DNA from: Mycobacterium adipatum
GTDB lineage: Bacteria; Actinomycetota; Actinomycetes; Mycobacteriales; Mycobacteriaceae
NCBI RefSeq assembly: GCF_001644575.1
Contig: NZ_CP015596.1
Span: 3,596,001-3,660,000 of the forward strand
Direction of reading: 5' to 3'
Length of the DNA stretch: 64,000 nt
The notes beneath the pieces are model-generated. The model made no database searches. It was given only the letters and a program-made list of their open reading frames with translations, and had not been told where the DNA came from. Position numbers and translations under genes: made by a program. Below, piece after piece: positions 30,475-39,587 of the stretch (position 1 is its first letter; each line of letters begins with the position of its first letter).

Positions 30475-31307
30475 CTTCGGCGTCGAACACACCGCCGATC
30501 ACCGGTCTGCTGCACCGCTTCGAGCGTGCGGTCGACGCGATCGGGGTGCGCGCCGTCGTCGCCCGCGAACGCGTCTGGTGGAGCCTGCGCACCGGTGAAC
30601 CCGAACTGAGACTGCTGTCACTGCTGGGCGACCGTGGCGCCGATTTCCTGGATGTCGGTGCCAACCGGGGCATCTACGCATACTGCGCGCTGAAACACTT
30701 CCGCACCGTGATCGCGGCGGAGGCGAACCCGGCCATGGTCGCCGGGCTGCGACGGATCATCAAGCGCGAGAACACGGTACTGTCCGTGGCGTTGTCCGAC
30801 GGGGTCGGTGAGACCACCCTGCACATCCCCACTCAGCACGGTCGCGATGTCAGCACCCGCTGTTCACTGCAGCGTGACGCCAACCCCGGCTTCGGCCTGC
30901 GGACGGTCACCGTGCCCACCACGACGATCGACGAACTCGCGCTGGCCAGGGTGGGAGTCATCAAGATCGATGTCGAGGGGCACGAGTCGGCGGTACTGCG
31001 CGGCGCTCGGCAGACCCTGCGCGCGACCCAGCCCACCTGCATCGTCGAATGCGAAGAACGACACAATACCGGCGGCGTCGCAAGGACTTTCGCATTCTTC
31101 GACACGATGGGCTATCGCGGGTACTTCCTGCACCGGGGACGGCTGCGGGCGGTGGCCGACTTCGACATCACGCAACTGCAGCGGCCCGAGAACGCGAAAC
31201 CGGTGGACGGTACCCGATCCGGCGACTACGTCAACAACTTCGTCTTCATCCACGCCGACAATGACAGTCACCTGGAAAAGATCGGCGCGGCCTTCGGAAC
31301 GGGCTAG
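30471..31307 (+). CDS. FkbM-family SAM methyltransferase
   Basis: This is a 278-residue methyltransferase. The SAM-binding motif I is DFLDVGANRGIYAYCAL, motif II is VIAAEANPAMVAGL, and VIKIDVEGHESAVLRGA is the FkbM hallmark. Members O-methylate sugars or polyketides. Coupled to the GT4 gene by a 4-nt overlap, it most likely methylates the sugar that enzyme adds, as in mycobacterial glycolipids and polymethylated polysaccharides; that is inference. It converges on the mmpL gene, with stops overlapping by 4 nt. Confidence 0.85.
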   Translation: MTSASNTPPITGLLHRFERAVDAIGVRAVVARERVWWSLRTGEPELRLLSLLGDRGADFLDVGANRGIYAYCALKHFRTVIAAEANPAMVAGLRRIIKRENTVLSVALSDGVGETTLHIPTQHGRDVSTRCSLQRDANPGFGLRTVTVPTTTIDELALARVGVIKIDVEGHESAVLRGARQTLRATQPTCIVECEERHNTGGVARTFAFFDTMGYRGYFLHRGRLRAVADFDITQLQRPENAKPVDGTRSGDYVNNFVFIHADNDSHLEKIGAAFGTG

Positions 31308-34300
31308 CGGGACCGCCAGGCCGCGGTGACCATCGACGCCTTGGCCACTGCGACACCGTAACCCACGTCGGTGTCATCGTCGGCCGGGTCGTCGTCGACG
31401 GGGAACGTCATCGGCTTCGGACCGGCGGGCACCGGCTCCCGCCGGGAGAACGGGATGCGCTGCTTGAGCTCATTGGGAACCGTCGAGGGCCACCAGTTCT
31501 TCTCCCCCAGCAAGACGGTCAGCGCCGGCACCGTGATGGTGCGCACCACGAAGGTGTCCAGCAGCAGGCCGACGCCGATGATGAACCCGAGCTGCACGAT
31601 GGCGGCGATATGACTCACCGTCATCGCGAGCATGGAAGCCGCGAAGATGAGGCCGGCGGAGGTGATCACGCCGCCGGTGGCACCGATGGTGCGGATCACG
31701 GCGACCTTCGTGCCGCGATGCGCCTCCTCGCGTATCCGGGAGATCAACAGCAGGTTGTAGTCGGCGCCGACGGCCACCAGGACCAGGAAGGTGAAGCCCG
31801 GCGTGTTCCAGAAGATCGGTTGGTCGAGGATGATCTGGAAGAACACCACCGCGATGCCCAGTGCGGACATGTAGGACAGCACCACCGAGAGCACCAGATA
31901 GATGGGTGCCACGATCGCCCGCAGCAGCAGCGCGAGGATCAGGAACACCACGACCAGTGTCACGATGACGATGTAGCGGATATCGCCGTTGTAGTAGTCG
32001 CGGATCTCGCTCTGGTACACGCTGGTGCCCACCATGGCGATATCGGCGTCGGCCAGGGTGGTGTTGGGCATCGCGCTGCGGGCCGCCGCGATGATCTCCT
32101 CGACCTGGTCCATCGCCGGCGCGCCGAACGGGTCGTGCGCGGTCTGCACCATGTAGCGCGCCGTGTGGCCATCCGGGGAGATGAACAGCCCGGCGGCCTT
32201 CTCGAACTCGGGCCGGGTCAGGATCTGCGGCGGAATGTAGAACCCGGACATCGACGGATCCGACGCGTCACGTTTCATCGCCAGCAGGAAGTCCGACGCC
32301 TGGCTCAGACCGCCACCCATCTGCCGGGTCTGGTCGACCAGCAGCTGCACACCCTGGGCCAGCGCCTCACTGGAGTCGGCCAGCGTGTTCACACCCGTGA
32401 GCAGTTCGTCCATCTGCTGCTCCACGTCCTGGGGACTCTCCAGTCCCAGCTGATCGGCGGCACCCAGGGCCTGCTCCAGGTTGGTGGTGACGCCACCCAC
32501 CGAGCGTTGCAGGCTGTCGCCCTCCTGGGTGGTCTCCATCTGCTTGGACAGCTCGTAGAGCTGCTGGATGGTGCCGTCGTCGTAGGCGGTCACGATGCGT
32601 TTCATGTCGATGCGCACCGCGTTGCACGCCGGGTCCAACGTGCAGATCGGGCTGTTGTCCAGCAGGGCCACCATCGGCGCCATCCAGGTGTAGTTCAGCA
32701 CCACCTGCTCCAGTCCGACGCCCATGGAGCGGCCCAGCTTGCGCATCACCGTCACCAAGGTCGCACCGGCGTTGATGTCCTTCAGGGTCGCCGCGCCGCC
32801 GTACTCGTTCTCGATCTCGATCAGTGATTTGAGGATGGTGCGCACCGACGGTGCCGCGGCCACCACCTGGTCGCGGATCTTGTCCAGCGCCTTGGCCAAG
32901 GTGTGCGCGCCCTCGGACAGCTGGGTCAGCCGGGAGTCGTTTTCATCGATGAGATTCGTTGCCTCGCCCAGCTTGTCGCCCACCTCACCGGCCTGATGGG
33001 TCGCGCGCGCCTCGGTCAGCATCTCCCCGTTGGGCCGGGTGATACCGCGGACCGCGGCGATATCGGGCAACTGGCTGATCCGCATGGCCATCTGCTCCAT
33101 GTCCGCCAAGGAGCGCGGTGAGCGCAGGTCCTGGGTCTCGGAGTGCACCACGATGAACTGCTGGATCGAGGCGCTGGCCGGGAAGTGCGCGTTCATCGTC
33201 TGATAGGAGTTGTTGCTGTCGGACTCCGTGGGCAGGTTCTTACGGTCGTCGTAGTTGAAGTCGACCAGCAGTGCGCAGCCGGCGAGGGTGACCAGGATGA
33301 CCAGGCTGACGAACAGGTTGAGTTTGGGCTTGCGGACGATGCTGACGCCCATCCGACGCCACATCGGGCCGGTGATGTCTTTGCGCGGATTCACCCAGCC
33401 CCGGCGTCCGGCCAGCGTGATGAACGCCGGCAGCAGCGTAATGGACCCGAGGAAACCGATGAAGATGGTGGCCGCCAGCGCCGGTCCCACGCTGGAGAAG
33501 ACGCTCAGCGTGGCGAAGGACAGCGCCGAGAAGGTGATCGCGACCGTGCCCGCGGAACCCGCGATCACCTCGCCGATGGTCACCATGGCACCGACGATGG
33601 CCTCGTCGGTGGGTACACCTTTTCGGATGTACTCCTGATATCGGCTGAAATAGAACACCGCGTAGTCGACGCCGGCACCCAGCATCATGCCGGTGATCAG
33701 CACGATCGTCTGGGGCGCCAGGCCCAGCCCCAGCAGGCCCAGGCCGGCCACCACCTGCTGCGCGACGGCAAGGGAGATGCCGATGCTCAGCAGCGGGATC
33801 ACCATCGCGACGAGGTTGCGGTAGACGATGATCAAGATCAGCAGCACGGTGACGACGGTGGAGATCTCGATCAGGTGCTGGTCGCGCAAGGCGATCTCGG
33901 TGACGTCCTCCATCGTGGCCGCCGCGCCGACGATGCTCGGTGTCAGCGTCGTCCCGGCCGTGGTCTCCTCGATGATCTTGACGGCATCGCGGTAGGCCGC
34001 CTGACCGACACCGGTGCCCATCGTGCCATTGAGGCTGACGGGCAGGTTCCAGGCCTTCCCGTCTTTGCTCGACATCGCCGGCCGGATTTCCTTGATGCTG
34101 ACGAAGTCCTGCATCGAGACCACGATGTCGGTGCGCGCCCGCAGGTTCTCCACGATCTTGCGGTAGGTGGCCTCGTCGGCGTCGGTCAATCCGTTCTCGT
34201 TGACCAGGATGACCGCGATCAGGTTGGTCGCGTCGGCCTCGTTGAAGGCGTCCTTCATTTGCTGGCTGGTCGCAAGGACCGCCGCGTCGCGGGGCATGAA

Positions 34301-34465
34301 GTCCGGCGGGTTGCGCTGGGCGACGGTGATCAGCGGCGGCAGCGCCGCGAACAGGGAACCGGCGATGACCAGCCATGCGGCGATGACGAGCACGGGATGA
34401 CGCACGATCATTCGACCGTTTGAGGCGAGAAGGCCGCGCGCGGTCACCTTCGAACGTCTGGACAT
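31304..34465 (-). CDS. MmpL-family RND lipid transporter
   Basis: This is a 1053-residue MmpL protein with about 11-12 membrane helices in two halves. Each half carries the family's Asp-Tyr proton-relay pair: GAGVDYAVFYFSRYQEY (Asp267) and VGADYNLLLISRIREE (Asp902). The large periplasmic loop between them (~420-760) has helical coiled regions (MEQMAMRISQLPDIAAVRG; QDVEQQMDELLTGVNTL). Such pumps move lipids such as glycopeptidolipids, sulfolipid or trehalose polyphleates to the outer membrane. A TAGCCT hexamer lies 8 nt before the chosen ATG (TTG at 34474 is the alternative). From memory it is closest in kind to long members such as MmpL12. No MmpS gene adjoins, and the substrate is unknown. 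Confidence 0.9.
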   Translation of the reverse strand: MSRRSKVTARGLLASNGRMIVRHPVLVIAAWLVIAGSLFAALPPLITVAQRNPPDFMPRDAAVLATSQQMKDAFNEADATNLIAVILVNENGLTDADEATYRKIVENLRARTDIVVSMQDFVSIKEIRPAMSSKDGKAWNLPVSLNGTMGTGVGQAAYRDAVKIIEETTAGTTLTPSIVGAAATMEDVTEIALRDQHLIEISTVVTVLLILIIVYRNLVAMVIPLLSIGISLAVAQQVVAGLGLLGLGLAPQTIVLITGMMLGAGVDYAVFYFSRYQEYIRKGVPTDEAIVGAMVTIGEVIAGSAGTVAITFSALSFATLSVFSSVGPALAATIFIGFLGSITLLPAFITLAGRRGWVNPRKDITGPMWRRMGVSIVRKPKLNLFVSLVILVTLAGCALLVDFNYDDRKNLPTESDSNNSYQTMNAHFPASASIQQFIVVHSETQDLRSPRSLADMEQMAMRISQLPDIAAVRGITRPNGEMLTEARATHQAGEVGDKLGEATNLIDENDSRLTQLSEGAHTLAKALDKIRDQVVAAAPSVRTILKSLIEIENEYGGAATLKDINAGATLVTVMRKLGRSMGVGLEQVVLNYTWMAPMVALLDNSPICTLDPACNAVRIDMKRIVTAYDDGTIQQLYELSKQMETTQEGDSLQRSVGGVTTNLEQALGAADQLGLESPQDVEQQMDELLTGVNTLADSSEALAQGVQLLVDQTRQMGGGLSQASDFLLAMKRDASDPSMSGFYIPPQILTRPEFEKAAGLFISPDGHTARYMVQTAHDPFGAPAMDQVEEIIAAARSAMPNTTLADADIAMVGTSVYQSEIRDYYNGDIRYIVIVTLVVVFLILALLLRAIVAPIYLVLSVVLSYMSALGIAVVFFQIILDQPIFWNTPGFTFLVLVAVGADYNLLLISRIREEAHRGTKVAVIRTIGATGGVITSAGLIFAASMLAMTVSHIAAIVQLGFIIGVGLLLDTFVVRTITVPALTVLLGEKNWWPSTVPNELKQRIPFSRREPVPAGPKPMTFPVDDDPADDDTDVGYGVAVAKASMVTAAWRSR

Positions 34466-34476
34466 TGGCGACAAGG

Positions 34477-35391
34477 CTACATGGTGTTGCTGTTAACTCC
34501 GTCAGCTACGAGTGCCGACCGGGCGCGCCGCACCGCGTCCACGGTGAACACCGCCAGCGCCACCCAGATCAGCCCGAATCCCAGCCAGCGGGCGGGCGGC
34601 ATCGGTTCGTGCCCCACCAGGACGCCCCAGGACAGTTGCATGATCGGCGTCATATAGAACAACAACCCCATGGTCACCAGCGGCAACCGATGTGCGGCGG
34701 CGGCGAACAGCAGCAGCGGCACCGCCGTCAGCACCCCGGCCAGCACCAGGAGCACCACGTGCCCGGCGCCGTGCCCCACGAAGACCGCCTGCCCGCCGGC
34801 CTGCAGCACGATCAGGTAGCCGACCGCGAAGGGCGTCGCCAGCGCCGTCTCGATGCCGACGCTCACCCGGGGATCGACCGGCACGGCCTTCTTGACTGCG
34901 CCGTACAGGCCGAAGGACAACGCCAGTCCCAGCCCGATATACGGCGGGGCGCCGACCTGCACCGTGAGCACCACCACCGCGGCGAGGGCGATGCCCACCG
35001 CGGCACCCTGCGCCCGGTTCAGACGCTCGCCGAACACCACCAGCCCGAGCAGCACCGTCACCAGGGGGTTGATGAAGTAGCCCAGCGCCGCGTCGACCAC
35101 ATGACCGTTGTTGACCGCATAGACATAGATGAGCCAGTTGACCGATATCAACGCCGACGCCAGCGCCAACAGCACCCAGGTGCGGCCGTTGATCGCGCGC
35201 AGATCCCGCAGCCGGTGCACCGCGGCGACCACCACGACCAGGAACAGGAAGCCCCAGACGATGCGGTGCGCCAGGATCTCCACCGCGCCGGCCGGTTTGA
35301 GCAGCGGGAAGAAGGCCGGGAACAGCCCCCAGCAGCCGTACGCTCCGATGCCGAAGAGCAGCCCGCCGCGCTGCCCGGTACGCGCGCTCAC
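34477..35391 (-). CDS. rarD: RarD-type EamA-family permease
   Basis: This is a 304-residue permease with ten predicted helices in the EamA/RarD pattern. Visible landmarks are [38 protein letters not shown], the [36 protein letters not shown] block typical of RarD, and [20 protein letters not shown]. The GTG start overlaps the upstream pseudouridine synthase stop by 4 nt. RarD proteins were named from chloramphenicol-sensitivity phenotypes, but their natural substrates are not established. Confidence 0.88.
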   Translation of the reverse strand: MSARTGQRGGLLFGIGAYGCWGLFPAFFPLLKPAGAVEILAHRIVWGFLFLVVVVAAVHRLRDLRAINGRTWVLLALASALISVNWLIYVYAVNNGHVVDAALGYFINPLVTVLLGLVVFGERLNRAQGAAVGIALAAVVVLTVQVGAPPYIGLGLALSFGLYGAVKKAVPVDPRVSVGIETALATPFAVGYLIVLQAGGQAVFVGHGAGHVVLLVLAGVLTAVPLLLFAAAAHRLPLVTMGLLFYMTPIMQLSWGVLVGHEPMPPARWLGFGLIWVALAVFTVDAVRRARSALVADGVNSNTM

Positions 35392-36317
35392 TGGTCGTGG
35401 CTGCGCAGGATGTCCAGTGCGTGCTGCAGGTCGGCCGGGTAGGGGCTGGTGATCTCGACCCGCCTGCCGTCGGCGGGGTGCGCGAACGCCAGCGACCGGG
35501 CGTGCAGCCACTGCCGGTCCAGACCGAGTTTCTTGGCCAGGGTGGGGTCCGCGCCATAGGTCAGGTCACCGCAGCAGGGATGGTGCAGAGCCGAGAAGTG
35601 CACCCGGATCTGATGGGTGCGGCCGGTTTCCAGGTGGATGTCGAGCAGGCTGGCCGCGACGTGCGCCTCCAGGGTGTCGTAATGGGTGATGCTGTCGCGG
35701 CCGTGCTCGGTGACCGCGAACTTCCAGTCCTGGCCGCGGTGCCGCCCGATCGGGGCGTCGATGGTCCCGCTGGACGGGTCGGGATGGCCCTGGACCAGTG
35801 CGTGGTAACGCTTCTCGACGGTGCGCTCCTTGAACGCGCGTTTGAGCACCGTGTAGGCCCGCTCGGAGATGGCCACCACCATGACACCCGATGTGCCCAC
35901 GTCCAGGCGGGACACGATGCCCTTGCGCTCGGCCACCCCGGAGGTGGTGATCCGGAATCCCGCCGCGGCCAGCCCACCGAGCACCGTGGGGCCGGTCCAG
36001 CCGACCGAGGCGTGCGCGGCCACACCCGCCGGCTTGTCGACCGCGACGATATCGTCGTCGGCGTACAGGATGTCCATGCCCTCGATCTCGACGGGCGTGT
36101 TCTCCACCGGGGCAGCCGGTTCGGGCAACCGCACCTCGAGCCAGGCCCCGGCGACGAGCTTGTCGGATTTGCCGGCGGCGGCACCGTCGAGTTCGACGCC
36201 ACCCTCCTCGGCGATCGCCGCGGCGACCGTGCGGGACAGCCCGAGCAGCCGGGCCAGGCCCGCGTCGACTCGCATTCCCGCCAAGCCCTCGGGTACCGGC
36301 ATCGAACGCGTTGTCAT
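35388..36317 (-). CDS. RluD-family 23S rRNA pseudouridine synthase
   Basis: This is a 309-residue RluA/RluD-family enzyme. The N-terminal S4 domain is at residues ~11-60 ([31 protein letters not shown]). Catalytic Asp139 is in [27 protein letters not shown] and [19 protein letters not shown] are the conserved fold blocks. It modifies uridines in large rRNA; RluD-like target positions are assumed from family, not proven. The ATG shares one base with the lspA stop, and it corresponds to Rv1540. Confidence 0.9.
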   Translation of the reverse strand: MTTRSMPVPEGLAGMRVDAGLARLLGLSRTVAAAIAEEGGVELDGAAAGKSDKLVAGAWLEVRLPEPAAPVENTPVEIEGMDILYADDDIVAVDKPAGVAAHASVGWTGPTVLGGLAAAGFRITTSGVAERKGIVSRLDVGTSGVMVVAISERAYTVLKRAFKERTVEKRYHALVQGHPDPSSGTIDAPIGRHRGQDWKFAVTEHGRDSITHYDTLEAHVAASLLDIHLETGRTHQIRVHFSALHHPCCGDLTYGADPTLAKKLGLDRQWLHARSLAFAHPADGRRVEITSPYPADLQHALDILRSHDQ

Positions 36318-36970
36318 CAGGTGGACGCGCCCGGTTGCTCGTCGGCGACCGTTTCCGGCAGGGGCTGCTTCTCGGGCGCGGGTTCGGACTCGGTGGTGGG
36401 CTCGGTGGTGGGCTCGGTCTCGGGTCTGCGCCGCCCGGAGGTGTCGAAGTCGAAGCCGAACAGCGACAGCACCACCAGCAGAATCGCTCCGCCGACCACC
36501 GCAGGGTCGGCGACGTTGAACACCGGCCACCAGCCGACGGACAGGAAATCGACCACATGTCCGCGCAACGGTCCCGGCGACCGGAAGAACCGGTCGACCA
36601 GATTGCCGAGCGCGCCACCGAGGATCATGCCCAGTCCCAGCGCCCACCACGGCGACACCAGCCGGCGGCCCATCCAGATGATGCCGATCACCACACCGGT
36701 GGCGATCAGGGTCAACACCCAGGTGTAGCCGGTGGCCATCGAGAACGCCGCCCCGGAGTTCCGCACCAACGTCCAGGTCACGGTGTCGCCGATGATCGAC
36801 ACCGGTTGACCGGGCACCAGCAACCGGACCGCGAGCACCTTGGTGACGATGTCGAGCGCCAGCACCACGGCGGCGATCGACAGCAGCAGGCGCAGGCGCT
36901 TGCGGGGCTGCGGTGGCGCTACCGGGTCCGCGGCCGCCCGCTCGGCCGAGCCTGTTGATTCCTCACTCAC
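36317..36970 (-). CDS. lspA: Lipoprotein signal peptidase LspA
   Basis: LspA cleaves signal peptides of prolipoproteins in the membrane. The 217-residue protein has four helices and the catalytic aspartates Asp126 (LGNLVDRFF) and Asp155 (FNVADPAV), plus the RNSGAAFS block. The last ~38 residues are a low-complexity acidic tail ([18 protein letters not shown]) containing a short repeat and not needed for the fold. The GTG start at 36970 was chosen over a frame open to 37030. It heads the lspA-pseudouridine synthase-rarD operon. Confidence 0.94.
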   Translation of the reverse strand: MSEESTGSAERAAADPVAPPQPRKRLRLLLSIAAVVLALDIVTKVLAVRLLVPGQPVSIIGDTVTWTLVRNSGAAFSMATGYTWVLTLIATGVVIGIIWMGRRLVSPWWALGLGMILGGALGNLVDRFFRSPGPLRGHVVDFLSVGWWPVFNVADPAVVGGAILLVVLSLFGFDFDTSGRRRPETEPTTEPTTESEPAPEKQPLPETVADEQPGAST

Positions 36971-37038
36971 CCGCCCATCATCCCAAACTGTTCGGGCGGT
37001 CTCCGCGCAGCCGCCCGGCGGGGTGAACAATTGCGGGC

Positions 37039-37968
37039 ATGCATCGCCTCGTCGTGATCAGCACCGGCGGCACCATCGCCACCAGTTCCGGGCCCGATGG
37101 CGTGGCCCGCCCGACCCGAACCGGCGCCGACCTGACCCGCGGCATGGATGTCGGTGTCGTCGAGCTGATGGCGCTGGACAGTTCCGCGCTCGGGCCGACC
37201 GAGTGGGACCACATCGGCGCGGCGATCGACGCTGCCGTCGCCGACGGTGCCACCGGGATCGTGATCACCCACGGCACCGACACCATGGAGGAGACGGCGC
37301 TGTGGCTGCAACTGACCTACGGGGGCTCGGTGCCGGTGGTGCTCACCGGGGCACAGCGCAGCGCGGACGCCCCCGACGCGGACGGCCCGGACAACCTGCG
37401 CGACGCGCTGGCGGTGGCGGCCAGCGCCGAGGCCTCCGACGCCGGTGTGCTGCTCAGTTTCGCCGGTGTCGTCTGGGAGCCGCTGGGCCTGCACAAGGTC
37501 GCCACCGAAGATCTGCGCGGTTTCGCCGGATCCGCGGTGGGGTCGGTCCGGCAGGGGGTGGTCCGATTCGACACCGCACCGCGCCGGCCGAGGCTCGGTG
37601 CGCTGAGTGCCGCCACCGCGCCGCGGGTCGACATCGTCGCCGTCTATCCCGGCGCCGATACCGTCGCGTTCGACGCATGTCTGGCCGCGGGTGCGCGCGG
37701 TGTGGTGCTGGAGGCGCTCGGGGCGGGCAATGCCGGCGAGGCATTCGTCGACGGCACCCGGCGCGCCCGCGCGGCCGGGGTCGACGTCGCGGTGTCCACC
37801 CGGGTGCCGGGCGGGCGGGTGCGCCCCGCCTACGGGCCGGGCGCCGCGCTGCTCGACGCTGGGGCGGTGCTCGTTCCCACCCTGCGGCCCGCCCAGGCCA
37901 GGGTGCTGCTGATGGCCGCGCTGGCCGCGGGATCGCCCATCGCCGAGGTGTTCGCCCAGTGGGGGTGA
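37039..37968 (+). CDS. ansA: L-asparaginase AnsA
   Basis: This 309-residue type I/II-like asparaginase releases ammonia from asparagine. [11 protein letters not shown] near the N-terminus holds the nucleophile threonine (Thr12), and [12 protein letters not shown] holds the second catalytic Thr-Asp pair (Thr80, Asp81). No signal peptide is visible, so it is probably cytosolic, although the M. tuberculosis homologue has been discussed in acid resistance. It is divergent from lspA and convergent with dinB. Confidence 0.93.
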   Translation: MHRLVVISTGGTIATSSGPDGVARPTRTGADLTRGMDVGVVELMALDSSALGPTEWDHIGAAIDAAVADGATGIVITHGTDTMEETALWLQLTYGGSVPVVLTGAQRSADAPDADGPDNLRDALAVAASAEASDAGVLLSFAGVVWEPLGLHKVATEDLRGFAGSAVGSVRQGVVRFDTAPRRPRLGALSAATAPRVDIVAVYPGADTVAFDACLAAGARGVVLEALGAGNAGEAFVDGTRRARAAGVDVAVSTRVPGGRVRPAYGPGAALLDAGAVLVPTLRPAQARVLLMAALAAGSPIAEVFAQWG

Positions 37969-37981
37969 GCGGCCCGCCGGG

Positions 37982-39340
37982 TCAGTCGTCGCCGGGGTGG
38001 ACGGCGTCGAGATAGTCACGCCAGTCCAGGCTGTCGACCGGGTTGGCGCGGGTGATCTCGGGCAGGTCGGCACGGAAGGTCCGCGCGATGCCCGGCCCGC
38101 GGGCCCTGGTCTCGAAGCGGATGGTCATCACGCCGTGACCGGCGCCCTGCACCCAGCCGTGACCGTGATCGGGATGGCGCACATCGTCTCCGATGCGCCA
38201 CTCGGCGGGCCCGGTCACCGGGTGCGCCGGTGCCGGGCCCTCGGTACCGGCGACCGGTTCGTCCGGCCCGCCCTGGTCCAGATCCGGGAACAGCGAGTCC
38301 TGCTGCACCTCGGATAGACCCGAAAAGCCAACGCCGAGCAGGCGTATCGGGCCGATCTCGATCGGGTCGAGCAGCAGCCGGCGTGCGGAGGAGATGAGCA
38401 GCGTCGCATCGGTCGACGCGTAGGGCAGCGTCGCCGAACGGGTCAGCGTGCTCATATCGGAGCGTTTGATTTTCACCGTCACCGTGCGCGCCCCGCGCCC
38501 GTCCTTGAGCAGCCGGCGATGCGCGTGCTCGCCGATCGTCGCGGCGGCGTCGCGCAGCTGGTCCAGGGTGCGCAGGTCCTCGGCGAACGTCGACTCGGCA
38601 CTGATCTGCTTGGCGTCGGCGCGCTCGGCGACCGGGCGGTCATCGATACCGCGCGCCAACCGGTGCAGCGCGGGCCCGACCGTCGCGCCCAGCACATCGG
38701 CGACCTCGTTGTCGGACAGTTCGGCCAGCGCCCCGATGGTCTCGATACCGAGGCGGCGCAACTTGTCCTCGGCCACCGGCCCGATCCCCCACAGCCGACG
38801 CACCGGCAACCCGGCCAGCAGCCCGCGCTCCTCCGCCCGCCCGACCACCCGCACACCGTCGGGTTTGGCCAACCCGGAGGCGATCTTGGCGACCTGTTTG
38901 CCGGACCCGGCGCCCACCGAGGACACCAGACCGGTTTCGGCAAAAACCTTGGCGCGCAGCGCCTCACAGAATTCCTCGACCTCGGCGGCGGTCGACCCGG
39001 CGATCTCGGCGGGCTCGCCGAACGCCTCGTCGAACGACAGCTGCTCCAGCACCGGGACCACCGTGCGGATGATCTGGAACACCCGCCGGCTCGCCACGCC
39101 GTACACCACGCCGCGCGGCGGCAACACCACCGCGCCGGCGCCCACCATCCGCCTGGCCTGATGCATCGGCATCGCCGAGCGGGCGCCGAAGACCCGGGCC
39201 TCGTAGCTGGCCCCGGCGACCACGCCGCGACCGCCGAGGCCGCCGACCAGCACCGGTCTGCCGCGCAGCGTCGGACGGGTCAACTGTTCCACGGACGCGA
39301 AGAACGCGTCCATGTCCAGATGCAGCACCCAGCGCTCCAC
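37982..39340 (-). CDS. dinB: DNA polymerase IV (Y-family), DinX type
   Basis: This is a 452-residue translesion polymerase. The active-site acids are in [13 protein letters not shown] and LSFDEAF; the steric filter and fingers are in [22 protein letters not shown]. HhH DNA-binding loops ([26 protein letters not shown]) and the little-finger domain ([18 protein letters not shown]) follow. The protein continues ~90 residues past the usual end with a conserved module ([37 protein letters not shown]). No beta-clamp motif is obvious beyond QDSLFPDL (residues ~338-345), which fits the clamp-binding consensus. Confidence 0.93.
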   Translation of the reverse strand: MERWVLHLDMDAFFASVEQLTRPTLRGRPVLVGGLGGRGVVAGASYEARVFGARSAMPMHQARRMVGAGAVVLPPRGVVYGVASRRVFQIIRTVVPVLEQLSFDEAFGEPAEIAGSTAAEVEEFCEALRAKVFAETGLVSSVGAGSGKQVAKIASGLAKPDGVRVVGRAEERGLLAGLPVRRLWGIGPVAEDKLRRLGIETIGALAELSDNEVADVLGATVGPALHRLARGIDDRPVAERADAKQISAESTFAEDLRTLDQLRDAAATIGEHAHRRLLKDGRGARTVTVKIKRSDMSTLTRSATLPYASTDATLLISSARRLLLDPIEIGPIRLLGVGFSGLSEVQQDSLFPDLDQGGPDEPVAGTEGPAPAHPVTGPAEWRIGDDVRHPDHGHGWVQGAGHGVMTIRFETRARGPGIARTFRADLPEITRANPVDSLDWRDYLDAVHPGDD

Positions 39341-39359
39341 CTCGCAGATGTTAGGTGGC

Positions 39360-39365
39360 TACTCT
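39360..39365 (+). promoter_or_regulatory. -10 element of the S4-domain gene
   Basis: TACTCT ends 7 nt before the ATG at 39373. There is no ribosome-binding site, so a leaderless message is likely and the longer GTG start at 39355 is disfavoured. Confidence 0.5.
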
Positions 39366-39372
39366 GACGGGC

Positions 39373-39585
39373 ATGGACGACGTGCCGATTCGCGACGCAT
39401 CGATCCGGCTCGGACAGTTCCTCAAGCTGGCCGGGCTGATCGATTCCGGTGCCGACGCCAAAGCGGTGATCGCCGACGGGCAGGTCAGCGTCAACGGCGA
39501 CGTCGACCTGCGCCGGGGGCGCCAACTGCGTCCCGGCGACGAGGTGTGCATCGCCGGGCACACCGCCCGCGTGGTCGCGGGCTGA
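39373..39585 (+). CDS. Small S4-domain RNA-binding protein
   Basis: This 70-residue protein is almost entirely one S4 RNA-binding fold: IRLGQFLKLAGLIDSGADAKAVIADGQVSVNGDVDLRRGRQLRPGDEV. It resembles the YaaA/RlbA group, which binds structured or ribosomal RNA. The ATG start follows a promoter-like hexamer by 7 nt. It converges on ileS, 2 nt between stops. Confidence 0.82.
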   Translation: MDDVPIRDASIRLGQFLKLAGLIDSGADAKAVIADGQVSVNGDVDLRRGRQLRPGDEVCIAGHTARVVAG

Positions 39586-39587
39586 CC

